Of a stretch of DNA of 64,000 bases, positions 23,660 through 34,116 are shown piece after piece; position 1 is the first letter of the stretch, and each line of letters starts with the position of its first letter. Below the pieces are notes generated by a model. The model was given only the letters and a program-made list of their open reading frames with translations. It was not told the origin of the DNA and did not search any database. Location: contig NW_003101670.1 of the NCBI RefSeq assembly GCF_000003855.2, positions 86,841-150,840 of the forward strand, written 5' to 3'. The position numbers and the translations under genes were made by a program. The stretch is from Blastomyces gilchristii SLH14081 (taxonomy: Eukaryota > Ascomycota > Eurotiomycetes > Onygenales > Ajellomycetaceae).

Positions 23660-25993
23660 TCATATTTCGCCTAGCACCTTACGCCCATCCCACTTGTTCA
23701 AATCTCGTAACTCATTCACGGCTAGGTTAATATCTGTCGCGAATCGCCGCTCTGGGAGTGGCTTACACAAACCGAGGCTGGGCGTGCGCTTTCGCTTAGG
23801 ATTCGGTGACAGAACTCCTAAAACTGGTCGTGGCTCGTGAATTTGTGCCCTTTCAAAGTCGATGAGGACAACCGTTTTGATTTCAGGGTTCCACAGTAGG
23901 TTACGTGGCTCGGCGTCACGGTGTTCTACACCTAGACGGTGTATGGCAACAAGGGACTGCTTTGTCTTCTCAATAAGATCCTGTCTGTTGGCCGTGTTGA
24001 GTACTCGAGCAATGGGTTGACCGCCCGGGCCTAATAGCATCATGTGGACGAGATCGGCAATCCCATCGTAATTGCATGGGGGGTCGAGATCGAGGCTGCC
24101 CAAATACAGTGGAACATGGATACCCTGCACGGGAAGAAGCTGCTGGTAGACAGTTGCTTCATGTTTGAGATGATGCACAAATTCAGGTATGGTGCATTTC
24201 GCTGGCATAGTGTATCCAAATGACGAGAGCGTGACTTTCAACAGAACTCCACGAGAGCCATGGATGCCAAGGGTTTCGCAATCCACAGCCAGACTTTCCG
24301 AGAGCTGCTGGCTTAACAAGCTTAAGAGCTGTGATTGATCGATGGAATGGGAGTGCTTGCCGTGGTCACGCACGTTTGGGCATGCTGGGTCCAGAGGGCC
24401 GCTATCAATCAGCCCGCGAAGGCATTTCACAGTGCAGTAACGCCGATTGTTCTGCCGCTGCTGATTGTCAGGACCTGAAGGTGATGGAGTTGACATCGCC
24501 TTCAATGAAGCTGGATGTGAACGAGACAAGAGGTCAGTCGCTTGACGAGTTCGGCTCGGCGTGTCTGAGTCAAACTCATCATCATCATCATCAGGTTGCG
24601 GCTGTTCTGGCGGCGGCTGGCAGCCCCCATAATTGATTGGCAGCCTCCTTCGACGAATGCGGATTGGGGATATCCGGATAAAGTCGTTCGCATTGGGTCG
24701 AGGACGATATTCGGACCCTGGAGGCTCATCATCATCTTGGACTTTGTCTAGCATATCCATGTACATCACTTCCCACTTTGCCAATGTGTCATGAGCCCTT
24801 TGCCTCCATTCATGACTCCATAACGGTGTCTTGATCGCCTGGAGGGTAAAGGCTAGCAATTGTCCAACAGCAGTAAGATGCAGTCGGTTTGGGCTATCGG
24901 TGTTGGGATCCCATGCGGTCGTCTCCCCAACGTCGGCCTTTGGGACAGAAAGATAGTAATAAACAGTGGATGGGTCGTCGTCGATTTTCAAATAAATGTC
25001 CGCTTCTCCAGTACTAATCATGGCATATTTTACACGGGCATCAACCGCATAGTCGAACGCCTGCGTGATGACGGCGGCAATGAGACGTTTGAACCGATCC
25101 TGGGCGCTCTCCGCCTCGTTATACTGGACAACCAGCTCTAGATCCATATCCTGCAGTCCTTCATTGATGAACCCCAACTTTAATTTATGTGGAGCCTTAA
25201 ACTCTTTGATATATGCTGGGACGCGGTAGTCCGTCTCCGACGCCCCACGGGTTATGTTGTACACGCAAAATTGATCCGCCCGGGGCCGTCCGCCTCTGAT
25301 TGTAGATGTCTTTACGGGAGTATTAGATTCAACTAACCCGTCATGTTGTTCTCTAGCCAATAAACGGGGTGAGCGGCGTCGGGGTGGTGCGCGCCCCCGT
25401 ATATCCATGCTGTCCATCGCATTTTCAATCTGCCGCTCGGGACTAAGTGTATTGGCATGATTTTCAAACCGAATCGACCCCTTCAACCCGAAGGCCTCAC
25501 GAAGTTCAGAATTTTGATATATTATCTCAATGATCCGGGATACGTGATCTTCGACTGTAAGACGGAGAAAGTGATTCAGATCGAGCTCAGAGCTAATCAG
25601 GCGCCGGCGCACCGCTTCCCCTTCTTCTTGCAAGGTGTGTAGGGAGGTAAAGTGTCGCTCGTTGATAAGGTCGGAGTCCATCAGAAGTTGCCATATTGCT
25701 TCCTGATCAGTCGCAAATTGCTCCCATACGCGTATTTTGTCCGGGCGCAGTTTGTTTGTCGCATTGGATGGATCACCGCGAGTCGACTGCGTTGAGTCCC
25801 GCTGAACTTCAAGACCGAGAGAGAGGTGCGCATGGAGGCCATCAAGCAAAGCAGGAAGCGTTGTTTTGCTAGTTCTCTCTTCTGCTTCTTGGCGGCGACG
25901 TCGTTCCTCCTCGCTTCGTTGTTCAGCTTCTTCAAGGCGCCGTTGCTGTTCTTCGACAATTCTGCGTAGCCGGTCTATCTCCAGGTTGGACAT
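23660..25993 (-). CDS. Fungal protein-kinase-like protein with N-terminal coiled coil
   Basis: This is an intronless gene of 777 codons. The N-terminus (MSNLEIDRLRRIVEEQQRRL and following) is a charged coiled coil of about 50 residues. A large middle region is followed by an Asp-rich linker. The C-terminal 200 residues look like a divergent kinase fold: IARVLN hinge-like segment, HRDAEPRNLLW near residue 690 (HRD with catalytic Asp and the metal-binding Asn), and VVLIDFERAQI (DFE in place of DFG) 12 residues later. This is the arrangement in FunK1/PK-like proteins expanded in fungi. The ATG at 25993 was preferred over one at 26089 because family members begin with the coiled coil and the context (A at -3) is better. 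The substrate is unknown. The gene appears intact although flanked by broken genes. Confidence 0.7.
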   Translation of the reverse strand: MSNLEIDRLRRIVEEQQRRLEEAEQRSEEERRRRQEAEERTSKTTLPALLDGLHAHLSLGLEVQRDSTQSTRGDPSNATNKLRPDKIRVWEQFATDQEAIWQLLMDSDLINERHFTSLHTLQEEGEAVRRRLISSELDLNHFLRLTVEDHVSRIIEIIYQNSELREAFGLKGSIRFENHANTLSPERQIENAMDSMDIRGRAPPRRRSPRLLAREQHDGLVESNTPVKTSTIRGGRPRADQFCVYNITRGASETDYRVPAYIKEFKAPHKLKLGFINEGLQDMDLELVVQYNEAESAQDRFKRLIAAVITQAFDYAVDARVKYAMISTGEADIYLKIDDDPSTVYYYLSVPKADVGETTAWDPNTDSPNRLHLTAVGQLLAFTLQAIKTPLWSHEWRQRAHDTLAKWEVMYMDMLDKVQDDDEPPGSEYRPRPNANDFIRISPIRIRRRRLPINYGGCQPPPEQPQPDDDDDEFDSDTPSRTRQATDLLSRSHPASLKAMSTPSPSGPDNQQRQNNRRYCTVKCLRGLIDSGPLDPACPNVRDHGKHSHSIDQSQLLSLLSQQLSESLAVDCETLGIHGSRGVLLKVTLSSFGYTMPAKCTIPEFVHHLKHEATVYQQLLPVQGIHVPLYLGSLDLDPPCNYDGIADLVHMMLLGPGGQPIARVLNTANRQDLIEKTKQSLVAIHRLGVEHRDAEPRNLLWNPEIKTVVLIDFERAQIHEPRPVLGVLSPNPKRKRTPSLGLCKPLPERRFATDINLAVNELRDLNKWDGRKVLGEI

Positions 25994-26089
25994 CTTGAAC
26001 CTAAAAGGAACGATGAGCTGGCGGCCCTGGTTGGGAAAGCAACCCGCTTTGTTTATTCTGTTGGCGGAAGATATTTCCGCCGTGCGCAT

Positions 26090-26539
26090 TTCATCATGTC
26101 AACGAGGCTCTATTAGAAGCAGGTATTTATTTAGTTAACTAGCTCTCAGCCACTTGTACTCTGTAGTAAATGTCTGTCTTCGCTCTTTGTACTGCTCTTC
26201 AAAAACAGTTCCCTGAAGATCCGTTTGATGTAAACTAATTTTGAATAGAGTTGCAGTAAAAAGTAACGTTAACTATTTAACTCAATCTCTGCTATCACCA
26301 CATAATCGCTGCAAGCACATTCCCAAATTCACCTTAATAGAACCGGAAAACTCGAATTTTGAACGCCCAATATTCCTTTTCCGGTTTCTTTTCCCTCATT
26401 ATAATGTCAACCTCTCAATTTCCTAACCACAGAATAGCCAGCAGCTTTGTCGGCAAAGACTCTGCCACCCAGCCTTCTTCAGCCTTATCCCAAAATACCA
26501 AGAATTAAGACAAAAAAACGGGCATCAATTGTATGCGTG
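26090..26539. other. Spacer between kinase-like gene and transporter relic
   Basis: The 5' flank of the kinase-like gene, moderately AT-rich, joins the truncated transporter on the right. No separate gene is visible. Confidence 0.4.
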
Positions 26540-27046
26540 GAAGCAACGATATCGCGCTATTTCGACCCAGATAGTAGTTTGACAAATTCGCACGCACTCC
26601 GCAGCGCTGTCACTATGTACTTTGTCTTTTCGTTCTTCACACCACTTGGCGTGTTGTCGTGGATATATCCTGCAGAGATCTTCAGCACACGGATCCGGGC
26701 CCTCGGAAATTCAGTCAGTACATTTGTCAACTGGTCATTAAATCTCTTATTTGCGCAGTGTGCGCCGATTGGACTCTGAAGGTTGGAATATCGATTCTTT
26801 TATTGCTTTATGGCGTTCAATTGGGTAGGTGCGGTAATGGTTTGGTTGTGGTTCCCAGAGACTATAGGGAAGACACTAGAGGAGGTGGAAGGTGTGTTTA
26901 GGGATGGAAACGTTGTACCTAGGGCGACTGGGGGAAAATATGTACTTAATATTAGCAGCAATGGTAGGGAGGAGGCTTTAATGGTTCGGTCTGCCGGACC
27001 TAGAGGAGATGAAAGGAGCCGTATAAAGGGGATGGTGGATGTTTGA
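26540..27046 (+). pseudogene. MFS sugar transporter, C-terminal fragment with in-frame stop
   Basis: The reading matches the last third of fungal sugar transporters: MYFVFSFFTPLGVLSWIYPA, EIFSTRIRALGNSVS, NWSLNLLFAQCAPIGL, then TGA at 26777-26779 and, in the same frame, EYRFFYCFMAFNWVGAVMVW and FPETIGKTLEEVEGVF. The 'PET.G.TLEE' motif ends the transporter domain. The first eight or so membrane helices are absent, and the TGA sits where family members usually have a charged residue before 'GWR'. This is a dead fragment, most simply by truncation plus one C to T or G to A change. Confidence 0.8.
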
Positions 27047-27089
27047 GGATAGGAGTAATGGGAGCAATGGCGGTTTGGGGGAATACTCA

Positions 27090-27480
27090 CATATTTATCA
27101 TATATTTTTTATTATGATATATCTTCTATAACCAACTCTTGATCTGTATTTAACATTATATAAGAACTCATTATAAACCTGCTTGTATGTAGGTATAAGA
27201 AATAATAATAGTTATTATAATTATTATTATTATTATTATATACTGCAGTTAACAGTTCTGCTGTGGTGTAATTTATGAAATAGAGTTCATTTATTCAAAT
27301 TAACGGATTATTTTCTCATATTAGTGAGTTAAATGAACAGAATCATAAAAACCGAGTATTTTCAAGATTATGAAATGATGTGAGAAACAAAGATAAAAAT
27401 ATATAAAGAATATAAATTTTAGAAGACTGTATTGATGAGATTCAGAGTGCTGAGTCAGCTCTCTATTCTTGCATCGTGGA
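27090..27480. repeat. AT-rich RIP-like patch with dispersed repeat, copy 2
   Basis: The AT-rich segment directly follows the transporter fragment. Positions 27120-27235 match 18385-18505 (shared CTGTATTTAACAT, then ACTCATTATAAACCTGC-type sequence and a (TAAT)n run) with transitions typical of RIP. A still weaker third match may lie near 39010-39080. Confidence 0.6.
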
Positions 27481-27987
27481 GCTCCAGTAGGACTCAAGTG
27501 GTCCCGTAACCTCAAACCCCTTGCCTGCTTCTCTGCTATATCTAGCTCTGTAGTCTCATGGTGAGGTTTCGGGTCTCACATAGCACCATGTTCATCTGTA
27601 ACCGGGTGATCACATAGTATAAAACCCTTCTTCCTCTATTCCTCCTTCAATTCTCTCTTCCAGAGCCTTCCTTACAACGACCAACTAGCACACTGAATTA
27701 TTATTCCAAAGGTGGAGACCTCGTGTACATGGACTCATGGAGCATACCCTTCGTCAAGCTGACAAGTTCCACCAGTGACATCCAACGGAAAAAAAGAAAA
27801 TTTTTCCCAGATGTGCCAGCCGAAACAATCACGCTCAACTCAAACCCCACGGCCACGGCCTGAGCCAGGGAACACGGGCGATTAGCTTCGGTCGATTCTC
27901 AATGATCAAATTTGTTCAATTCGATTCGGAATTATCCCACATATTTTCATAGATTCTTATCGGCTGTCGCGAAAAACCTGTCAAATT
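27481..27987. other. Spacer downstream of the MARVEL/DUF3712 gene
   Basis: Normal composition; includes GTATAAAACCCTTC at about 27618, which looks like a core promoter, followed by CT-rich sequence, but no convincing gene start follows before the convergent gene ends at 27988. Confidence 0.4.
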
Positions 27988-30205
27988 CTATTGAGATCCA
28001 GACTGCGATGAAATCCCCAACTGGATTGGAGGCCCTCCCCTCTGATTCCATATATTGATATGGTTGCTTGCTGAGAGATCATTGATTGTCTTAAGGACCT
28101 TATCAGCAAGGCTTGCGATTGCGTCCCCACCACCCCTGCCACTGCCGGGAATCTCTATGGGCGCTGATTCAAAACCGTTGCCTATGATGCTGCTGAAAAG
28201 GGCCTTGATTGGCGTTGTGGCGGACACTTTGATCGATTGAAACGATTGTTCCCAATAGTTCAGGTGCTGGCCCTCATTCACAACGGATTCAACCACTGCA
28301 GACGCCATAAACAGTCCCCGTTCAAGATAGGGGGCCTCCGTTTTTAGTATAGACATTATATTCTTTTGGATATTCCCATAATCCATAATTCCCTTAACGA
28401 GAAGGGTATTGTTGCCGGGTATGATGCCATTGAGCGTCACGAAGGCCTGTCCTATCTGGACATCGCCAATCAATATCTGCAAATACATATCGCCCTGTTT
28501 TTGATTTTCCCGAATGTCAGCACTTAGATCATTAAGAATATCGGGAGTGGATATTGTAAATTTCTACCAGAGTTAGGTAAACTGGGGTTACGTTGATCAT
28601 GACCATTTCGGCTACCATATTGTAGCCTTCAGCATCAGGAAGATGTACTCTGACATCTCTTATACCGATTTGAGCAAAGTTGTCGAATGCTTTCTCACTA
28701 TGAGCGGTTACCCGAGGGGAAAACAATAAGGAATCAGAGCCATGACGAGAGAAATAGCAAGAGCGGGGGAGGCTAATCTAACCCGGTAATTCAATAGCCC
28801 CATCGATATCAATCCATGTTGCCGGAATCGGGGGAAGGCGTATTTTTGCGCGTGTCTGACCAACTACTCTGAATGTTGGCTGATACACGACCTGTTCAAC
28901 CAGCTTCGCAAATTCATTCAGATTTCCGAACTTTAACGTTTGGTTTACAAGCTCTATTCGCTCATTAGAGTGAAATACCATTTTTGCAAGATCGACTGTC
29001 GCAAGTGGAACTGTATAAAGCTGACTGTCCGGGAGGAAGAAATCCGCATGCATTGGATCGACAGAGATTTTGAACCTATCCGGGACTCGAATGTTGGTTG
29101 AGATCGCAAAGGATATGCTATTGTTGGTCGGATTTGTAAGGGTGACGCTATAGTCGGGAATTGGGGTTCTATATATGATATATCGTCCGAATGCTGGAGC
29201 GCCCCATACGAGCCTGTACAATCTGTCAGTTTGTTCCTAGCTTGTGGTGAGAACAAGTCCATATCTGGATTTATCAAGACCTACATAACTGCAGACCCCA
29301 TGGCCATGAGCACCACTCCAAGAATACAATAGCTGACAAGATGCGAGGAAATGTGAGAATTTCCAAAACCCCTTTTGCAAAAGTTTAGTTAGATGGCCTA
29401 GCTCACCTTGGGGATTGTCAAAAAAGCTCACTTTATTTTCTTTGTCTCCTTTCGCCCTTCCCCTGGTGGTACATCTTTTATCGCTTCATTCGATCCTTCG
29501 CTTTTACTTTCTTCATCTTTTCTTTTCACTTCTTTTTCTTGACCTCTTGCTCCAACATTGACCCTGCTGGACCTTGCTTCAGTTTTATCTCCCATCCCAT
29601 TCCTCGGCTTAGGGGACTTACAGGCGATTTGCGAGGGACCGGATATCAAATTTAGCATCGACAATACATAGGGCTCCCTGTGAATGGAAATGTGCTCAGT
29701 AATTTGCCTCCTTGATATGAAATACGAAGCGAGGCGACACAGAGCAGAGGGAATGGCCACACTTACAAAAAGCGCACTTGCCAGCCACGCGAGCATGCAC
29801 AAGAATGAAAATGCTGTGGAAGCTTTGTAAGGGGCGCACCCTATCTTACCATCAGGTCGGAAACCATAGCAATCTGATTCAAAGAACTAGAAATAAGACT
29901 GTTGAGCCAGTGTTCACTACTGCAAAGTCGACACAAGAAAGGGGGATGGCATAACAAACTTGAACTACCATGGCGAACGCAGCAGCCACAGACCAGGCCA
30001 GTGTCCAAACCAGATCATACACAAAGTTTGGGTATGGCGGTACCATCGATCCCAGGATGGTCAGAGCTGACAAAACCTCGATGTATATCAGGAACTCCAC
30101 ACTAGATGCGCTGTTTTGAATAAACGTGGCCCCGAGGCCAAGCACAACGACCGACGACGATAACACTCCGAACCTCGCGATGCACGAAAGCGTGGTTAAA
30201 ACCAT
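27988..30205 (-). CDS. MARVEL-domain / DUF3712 membrane protein (six-exon fusion model)
   Basis: Model: 30205-29960, 29886-29432, 29371-29285, 29222-28783, 28689-28568, 28494-27988 (618 aa); all phases close. Exons 1-2 encode a four-helix MARVEL-like protein starting MVLTTLSCIARFGVLSSSVV, with FFESDCYGFRPDGKIGCAPY before helix 4. A Lys/Glu-rich linker follows. Exon 3 gives a membrane helix (YCILGVVLMAMGSAV). Exons 4-6 encode a DUF3712 domain: DYSVTLTNPTNNSISFAIST, FAQIGIRDVRVHLPDAEGYN, GDVQIGQAFVTLNGIIPGNN. DUF3712 proteins are usually separate single-helix membrane proteins with an external domain, so a fusion would be unusual. The other reading is two tandem genes, with the second starting at the ATG of MGDKTEARSS (same frame). 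The open linker and the phase-2 match across the 29372-29431 intron favour one transcript. Domain functions are unknown beyond membrane association. Confidence 0.7.
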
Positions 30206-30877
30206 AGCAGCTAGGGGGTATTCAATAGGTATGTATTGCAGTTTAACCCTACCTCTAGCCGATTTTGCCAGCCGTTAAGAAGAATCAATGCTGGTTACTG
30301 TGTTGTTGACGACATATTTTAAGAGAGACGCTAATCATTCCTCTTTGGATATCTCCATGTCATCTGGTGGCTTTTGTAGGGGCCGTTGTCGTTGATTGCG
30401 TAGAGTGAATGGAGAGTTGAAGTATACTCCTCCTCACAGTGGACACACGACATTTTTGAGCCTCATACCTTTCGTCAGCAACGCTCTAATCTGAAATTCC
30501 AGAGGAAAAGCCTTTGTCCAGTACATCTTAGCCTGCAAAAGGAAGGGTAAAGAAAACAATCTGGCTATATAGGTATCCGCCCTGGCTCTAGCTAGTGATA
30601 ATTGACGAGTTCAATTGATATGAAAAGCAAGTCAGAAAATGAGAAGATCAAAATGGTAACGTAGTCGTAACAGACCTACGTCCAACAAGCAGCCCTTAGA
30701 AACTGTGCTTGGTGCCATACGACCATGATTTAGATCATTGAAGATAAACGGGAAAGGAAAAGCCTGGATATATATAGTTTAACGATTATAAAAGCGTGCT
30801 ATTTATTCATCAAAAAATTATCATTATCACAAGTCATAATTTGTGATGTTATATACGAGAGCCCAGAGCCCAGTCAG
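30206..30877. other. Promoter region and spacer
   Basis: This contains the 5' flank of the MARVEL/DUF3712 gene and the 3' flank of the regulator-like gene. A TATATATAG stretch lies near 30768. No coding sequence is evident. Confidence 0.4.
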
Positions 30878-32760
30878 TCACAGTAATAGGGGCATAATAT
30901 AGCTTGTTAGGGGAGCTGTGAGAATCTCATGTCTCAAGTCGTTTTCCCACGACGGGAGCATTGGTGCCTCCGCCGTCAGCGTGAGGAAGGATAGAAGAGA
31001 GTCATTTAGTTGTTCCCAAGATGGCCTCCCAAGCCGTTTCGCGATCTTAAGCATTCTCCCAACAAACCAAGGGCGTTCGGAGGGAACAGGTTCAGCCGCG
31101 GGCGTTCCTGTTTCCTGCGATGAGAAAACTAGGGGCTCATAACCATCACTAAGCCAAACGTGTCGTCGCATTCAAGAAGGGTTTGTAGAAGGGCTTCAAC
31201 AGAGGTGCTGACATCGACTTCGCTGGTTAGAAGTTTGCGTTGTAGGTCATTTAGGAAGGATATGATCGGTTTTCTTTCACCTGGGATTGAGTAGCGGATT
31301 CCGGGTTGAAATGTTGAATATCAGCTTGGAATTGTAGGATTAAGGGCTCAGCGGGAAGATGTTTGAGTGAGGGAGAGCTGTTCGCAACGGCGGAGGAAGG
31401 AAATAAATTCCTCGCATTGAGAGCGGATTTCGTTAAGGCGTGTAAATAAATGATTGATTTCCAATACTTACCATTTGACTCGAAGAGCTCCGCATGTTTG
31501 CAGGGGTATCCTCGTAGAAAAACGATGGTTCTTTCGTTTCGTAACCTGCGAGGATATAATCTTGCCAATTAATTAACATAGCCATTCTCTGATTTTGTTG
31601 GAATGCAGCTGGTCCTCCCCTGGCACGGATCTTCTGCATTGCGGCACGCATATGAATCCAACTGATTGGTTTCCGCTCCGGACGAGAGTCAAAATCTTCC
31701 ACTGCAGCGCAACTGAGCGTTGCAGAGATGGCGGCATCCGAAACATCTGTGGGATGCTTCTCAAAATTCTTTCGCAACATCTCTATTCCACGTGCACGGT
31801 GAACAAGAGCCGCGCGCTTCTCAGACAACCCCTTTACCCACGCTTGTGTATTTGCAGCATGAACGAGAATAGTATTCTGGAATGTAAGATCTGCTTTCAT
31901 AGCTACTGGTATGAACACCTGCAAATACCAATTGTGAGCATTTGGTGACCTTGTATGGAAACCGTACGAACATGAAGGCATGATGTTAGCGTAGAAATCG
32001 AACAACATCTTCCCTTCTTCGTAAGCGAAATTGGCAAACTATCAAATGGATCAGTTCGCGCGGCGCTTAGCTGCGTCTGCGGAGTAGGTGACGCAGAGTT
32101 TGAGGAGGACCATGTAGACAAACTACACGATTCGGACGATCCGGTAACTTATTGCTTTGAAATCTGGGATCATTTGCCTGAGACTGATACTTGTCTCCCC
32201 CATGCCCAGGCCAAAGGAGGCGATTCCCAAGGTCTGTGACCCGCGAATGGGCTCCATGAAGATGATATTCCCCGTTTATCGAAATAATCAGCACCAAATC
32301 CCAGTCCAACTTGATCCGCGATTTCTAAGTCCTGGTATTCCCCGTATGTGTTATGGTCTGGCAACGGCAGTTGCGTCAACTAAAAATCCGGGTGTATCAA
32401 CAGACGATTCTCTCCGCCATCGCTAAGGCCCCTCGCATGTCCAACGCTCCCTTTCCCTTTCTGCTCACTTGGGGCTTGCCTTCGTGCTCTGGCACGTCTT
32501 ACATGCCGCTCTCCGCGCTGGGGTTTGTCTTCCCCACTGGTGTCGATATCCGCATCGCCTTCACCATCAGTGTCTGGTTGTTGTTGCTCTTGCCATTTTT
32601 TTTGGCGCGCACATTCTAACATGACATGACACTTGACACTAGCCAAGCTTTTAGGACTGCTTGTAGATGCATCGATAAACTTATATCGCATTGCGAAATT
32701 GGAGGGACGTGCTGAGGGAGGAGCGGCAGAACGTGACGGCTCCTTCGCAGGTTCGGACAT
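30878..32760 (-). pseudogene. Fungal transcription-factor-like gene with frameshift
   Basis: The gene begins MSEPAKEPSRSAAPPSARPS at 32760, with a basic Arg/Lys-rich segment near residues 70-110. It continues after a probable intron as LPLPDHNTYGEYQDLEIADQ and later as TQLSAARTDPFDSLPISLTK. The next phrase, MLFDFYANIMPSCSYGFH, and the long open stretch 31433-32008 (WYLQVFIPVAMKADLTFQNT, ANTQAWVKG) belong to the fungal-specific regulator family that carries a 'DPF' motif before this region. The two halves are offset by one base near 32016-32022, so one G appears to be missing. Another phase break lies between the 31433 exon border (GTAAGT) and the 31251-31400 block. A C-terminal block ends at 30878. 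Either a recent pseudogene or an assembly indel. Confidence 0.6.
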
Positions 32761-32784
32761 GGCAACCATGATTGTCATTATCAA

Positions 32785-33053
32785 ATGTGGTGATGTAGTT
32801 GGCTGTCATTTGGATAAAATTCAAGGAAAGAAGGGATGGAACGGATATATGTTCTTCGTGATGTTCTATTTAGAACAGAGCGGAACAGAGCCTGCGGGAA
32901 GGCTAGATGGGACGCAACAACAATTAGCAGTAAAAATCAAAGAATGAATTAACTACCTGCGAGCGGTGCGATGGAGATCATAGCAGCATTTGACGTTCCA
33001 TGCTAGAGGATAGTATCATGATACGAATAACTTAGATATCCCACCCCTACTAT
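32785..33053. other. Upstream region of the regulator-like gene
   Basis: This is the 5' flank of the regulator-like gene. I see nothing else supported. Confidence 0.4.
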
Positions 33054-33302
33054 CTACCTCTTGGAAACTCGATCAAATTTGTCCATTTGGTTAATTGATG
33101 CATCAAAAAGCGGACATGCTTGACCGCACCCCCCTGCTACCCAGCGATTCCAAAAGTCCTCAGGTCTGATTTGACTGGTCTGGCGACTTGGGTGTATAAA
33201 TAACGGTCTATTTATGGCGGCCGATGAGCGCAGGAAGAGAACGGCGGATTTAGCAACCATGGTGAAAGCGTTCCCGATAGTGGTAATCCGTAGCACACTC
33301 AT
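33054..33302 (-). CDS. Small hypothetical protein
   Basis: An 82-codon frame starts at the ATG at 33302 (MSVLRITTIGNAFTMVAKSA) and has an Arg/Ser-rich, weakly amphipathic N-terminus that could be a mitochondrial presequence, followed by RPEDFWNRWVAGGCGQACPL. It is isolated, has no recognised family, and may be chance. Confidence 0.25.
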   Translation of the reverse strand: MSVLRITTIGNAFTMVAKSAVLFLRSSAAINRPLFIHPSRQTSQIRPEDFWNRWVAGGCGQACPLFDASINQMDKFDRVSKR

Positions 33303-34116
33303 GGACAATTAAATTAATCAATTTTCTCTTATTCGGTTCTATATCTTTTTACATCCCGCATTTTTGTGTCTCATGAGTTTGCTATTAGGCCACTGGGGCA
33401 AAAGAGCTCAATCACCATCAGTGTGCACTGATGGGAGAGGGGCTCCAGCCCACGAAAAGCGCTGCCGCCAGGCAAGTTAAATAAGCGACCGCCGTGAGAG
33501 CTCTCAGACCTGCTCCGCGATCAATCCTGCGCCAGACAGAGCTTCACACCCAGACACTCCGCTCGCCTCAGGTCAACGGCTTCCTTCTGCAGCTCTCTGT
33601 CGTTGTCCTCAATAGAATACTATCTACTCTATGTACTTGAACTCGAACACGAACTCGAACAAGCTTCTATCCTTCCGATGCCAACCATACCCAGTCCTCC
33701 AGCTGCGCAGACCAACTCTCTGTGTACATCCACATCCACCCGGGCTTTCTCAGCATACAAAGCTGTTCAGAGTGCTAGGATTTAATATTGCTACTCAAGG
33801 CGTCTAAGCCATTATACTTGACGCCAGAAGTCAAGCGCCTCCAGAGCTGCACAAGTCGCGTCGAACCTTCCCTTGACCTCCTTCTCCCTCCAATAAATTC
33901 ACAACCCAACATTTCGCTTTCCCGCACCCTAGAACAGCATTGCCATGTTCCGCGTTCACCCTCTTTACAAAATAAACGAATCCTGTTAGACAGAGCTGGC
34001 CCCTCTCCATCATCCCACGTGCTGCCCTTCGAGAAATTCCGCCACTGTCAGTCACTTAGATATCGTTCGCAGAAAGCAGCGGCTTCGTAATACCAGCTAC
34101 CTACGTTAAAAGCGGT
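33303..34116. promoter_or_regulatory. Promoter and 5' leader region of the Spp1-like gene
   Basis: About 800 bp of mixed sequence upstream of the PHD gene with CT-rich and short-upstream-ORF content (for example an ATG at 33677). No separate gene is supported. The leader probably begins within the CT-rich part near 33500-33750. Confidence 0.35.

Noticed and set aside
24331..25141. Plus-strand frames opposite the kinase-like gene
   Set aside because: They are antisense shadows; the minus strand has an uninterrupted 777-codon frame with kinase motifs.
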